Shown here piece after piece: positions 6,328 to 6,356 of a stretch of DNA of 6,356 nt; position 1 is the first letter of the stretch, and every line of letters starts with the position of its first letter. Below the pieces are notes generated by a model. It did no database searches. It was not told the origin of the DNA and saw nothing but the letters and a program-made list of their open reading frames with translations. Made by a program: the position numbers and the translations under genes. This DNA comes from an uncultured Streptococcus sp. (lineage in GTDB: Bacteria > Bacillota > Bacilli > Lactobacillales > Streptococcaceae), in assembly GCF_901875575.1 (NCBI RefSeq), contig NZ_CABFMF010000025.1, forward strand, positions 1 to 6,356, in the 5' to 3' direction.

Positions 6328-6356
6328 ATGGCATATTCAATAGATTTTCGTAAAAA
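6328..6356 (+). CDS. IS630-family transposase OrfA, N-terminal fragment (runs off the window)
   Basis: The nine complete codons give MAYSIDFRK and the tenth is cut by the window edge. This matches the start I remember for the first reading frame of IS630-Spn1, which encodes a helix-turn-helix DNA-binding half that joins the DDE half by frameshifting. There is no Shine-Dalgarno between the -10 box and the ATG. Whether the rest of the gene is intact cannot be judged. Confidence 0.75.

Larger units (their letters stand above)
6282..6356 (+). mobile_element. IS630-family element (IS630-Spn1-like), left end
   Basis: After a TA at 6280-6281 (TA is the IS630 target) the sequence reads TAGTAAACTGAACC and then AATAGTACA. 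As I remember them, the ends of IS630-Spn1 and of the pneumococcal RUP repeat share this TATAGTA..TGAA...AATAGTACA pattern. The transposase start follows at 6328. The element continues past the right edge, so its second end and TA duplication cannot be seen. It has cut off the end of the IS30 transposase. Confidence 0.8.

Noticed and set aside
1..6356. Composite transposon carrying strH
   Set aside because: The flanking elements belong to different families (ISL3 versus IS30/IS630), and the ISL3 and IS30 copies are broken, so they cannot act as a pair.

Overview
This window looks like accessory DNA from a mitis-group Streptococcus (S. mitis, S. oralis, S. pseudopneumoniae or S. pneumoniae type). 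It is AT-rich. It carries a StrH-type surface hexosaminidase with a streptococcal YSIRK signal peptide and an LPXTG anchor, beside insertion-sequence families typical of these bacteria: ISL3/IS1167-like, IS30 and IS630-Spn1-like. The single G5 domain of StrH suggests a commensal mitis-group strain more than a typical pneumococcus; this is an inference from memory of the pneumococcal protein.

Layout from left to right. (1) Positions 1-1068 hold the 5' part of a dead ISL3-family element on the minus strand. Its transposase is cut into four pieces by three short hairpin-forming repeats (114-169, 204-259 and 442-474). (2) Positions 1071-1299 hold the 3' end of a group II intron on the plus strand: the last ~54 residues of its reverse transcriptase/maturase, then domain V and domain VI RNA. 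The ISL3 element abuts and truncates it. (3) Positions 1341-4990 hold strH on the minus strand as a complete transcription unit: consensus promoter, CcpA cre site just inside the transcript, strong Shine-Dalgarno, a 1186-residue protein and a small 3' hairpin. (4) Positions 5126-6281 hold an IS30-family transposase gene on the plus strand, with an internal TAG and a C-terminus cut off by the next element. (5) Positions 6282-6356 hold the left end of an IS630-Spn1-like element, with an extended -10 promoter and the first ten codons of its transposase.

The only gene here that looks functional and complete is strH. Its product removes terminal beta-linked N-acetylglucosamine from host glycans at the cell surface, normally after sialidase and beta-galactosidase have trimmed the chain. 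The cre site fits repression when preferred sugars are present. Everything around strH is mobile-element debris, nested in an order that can be read: intron, then ISL3, then hairpin repeats on one side; IS30, then IS630 on the other.

I found no clearly new multi-gene system. The most interesting signal is the hairpin repeat family inside the ISL3 relic. Its copies differ in sequence, but their stems keep pairing through compensatory changes.
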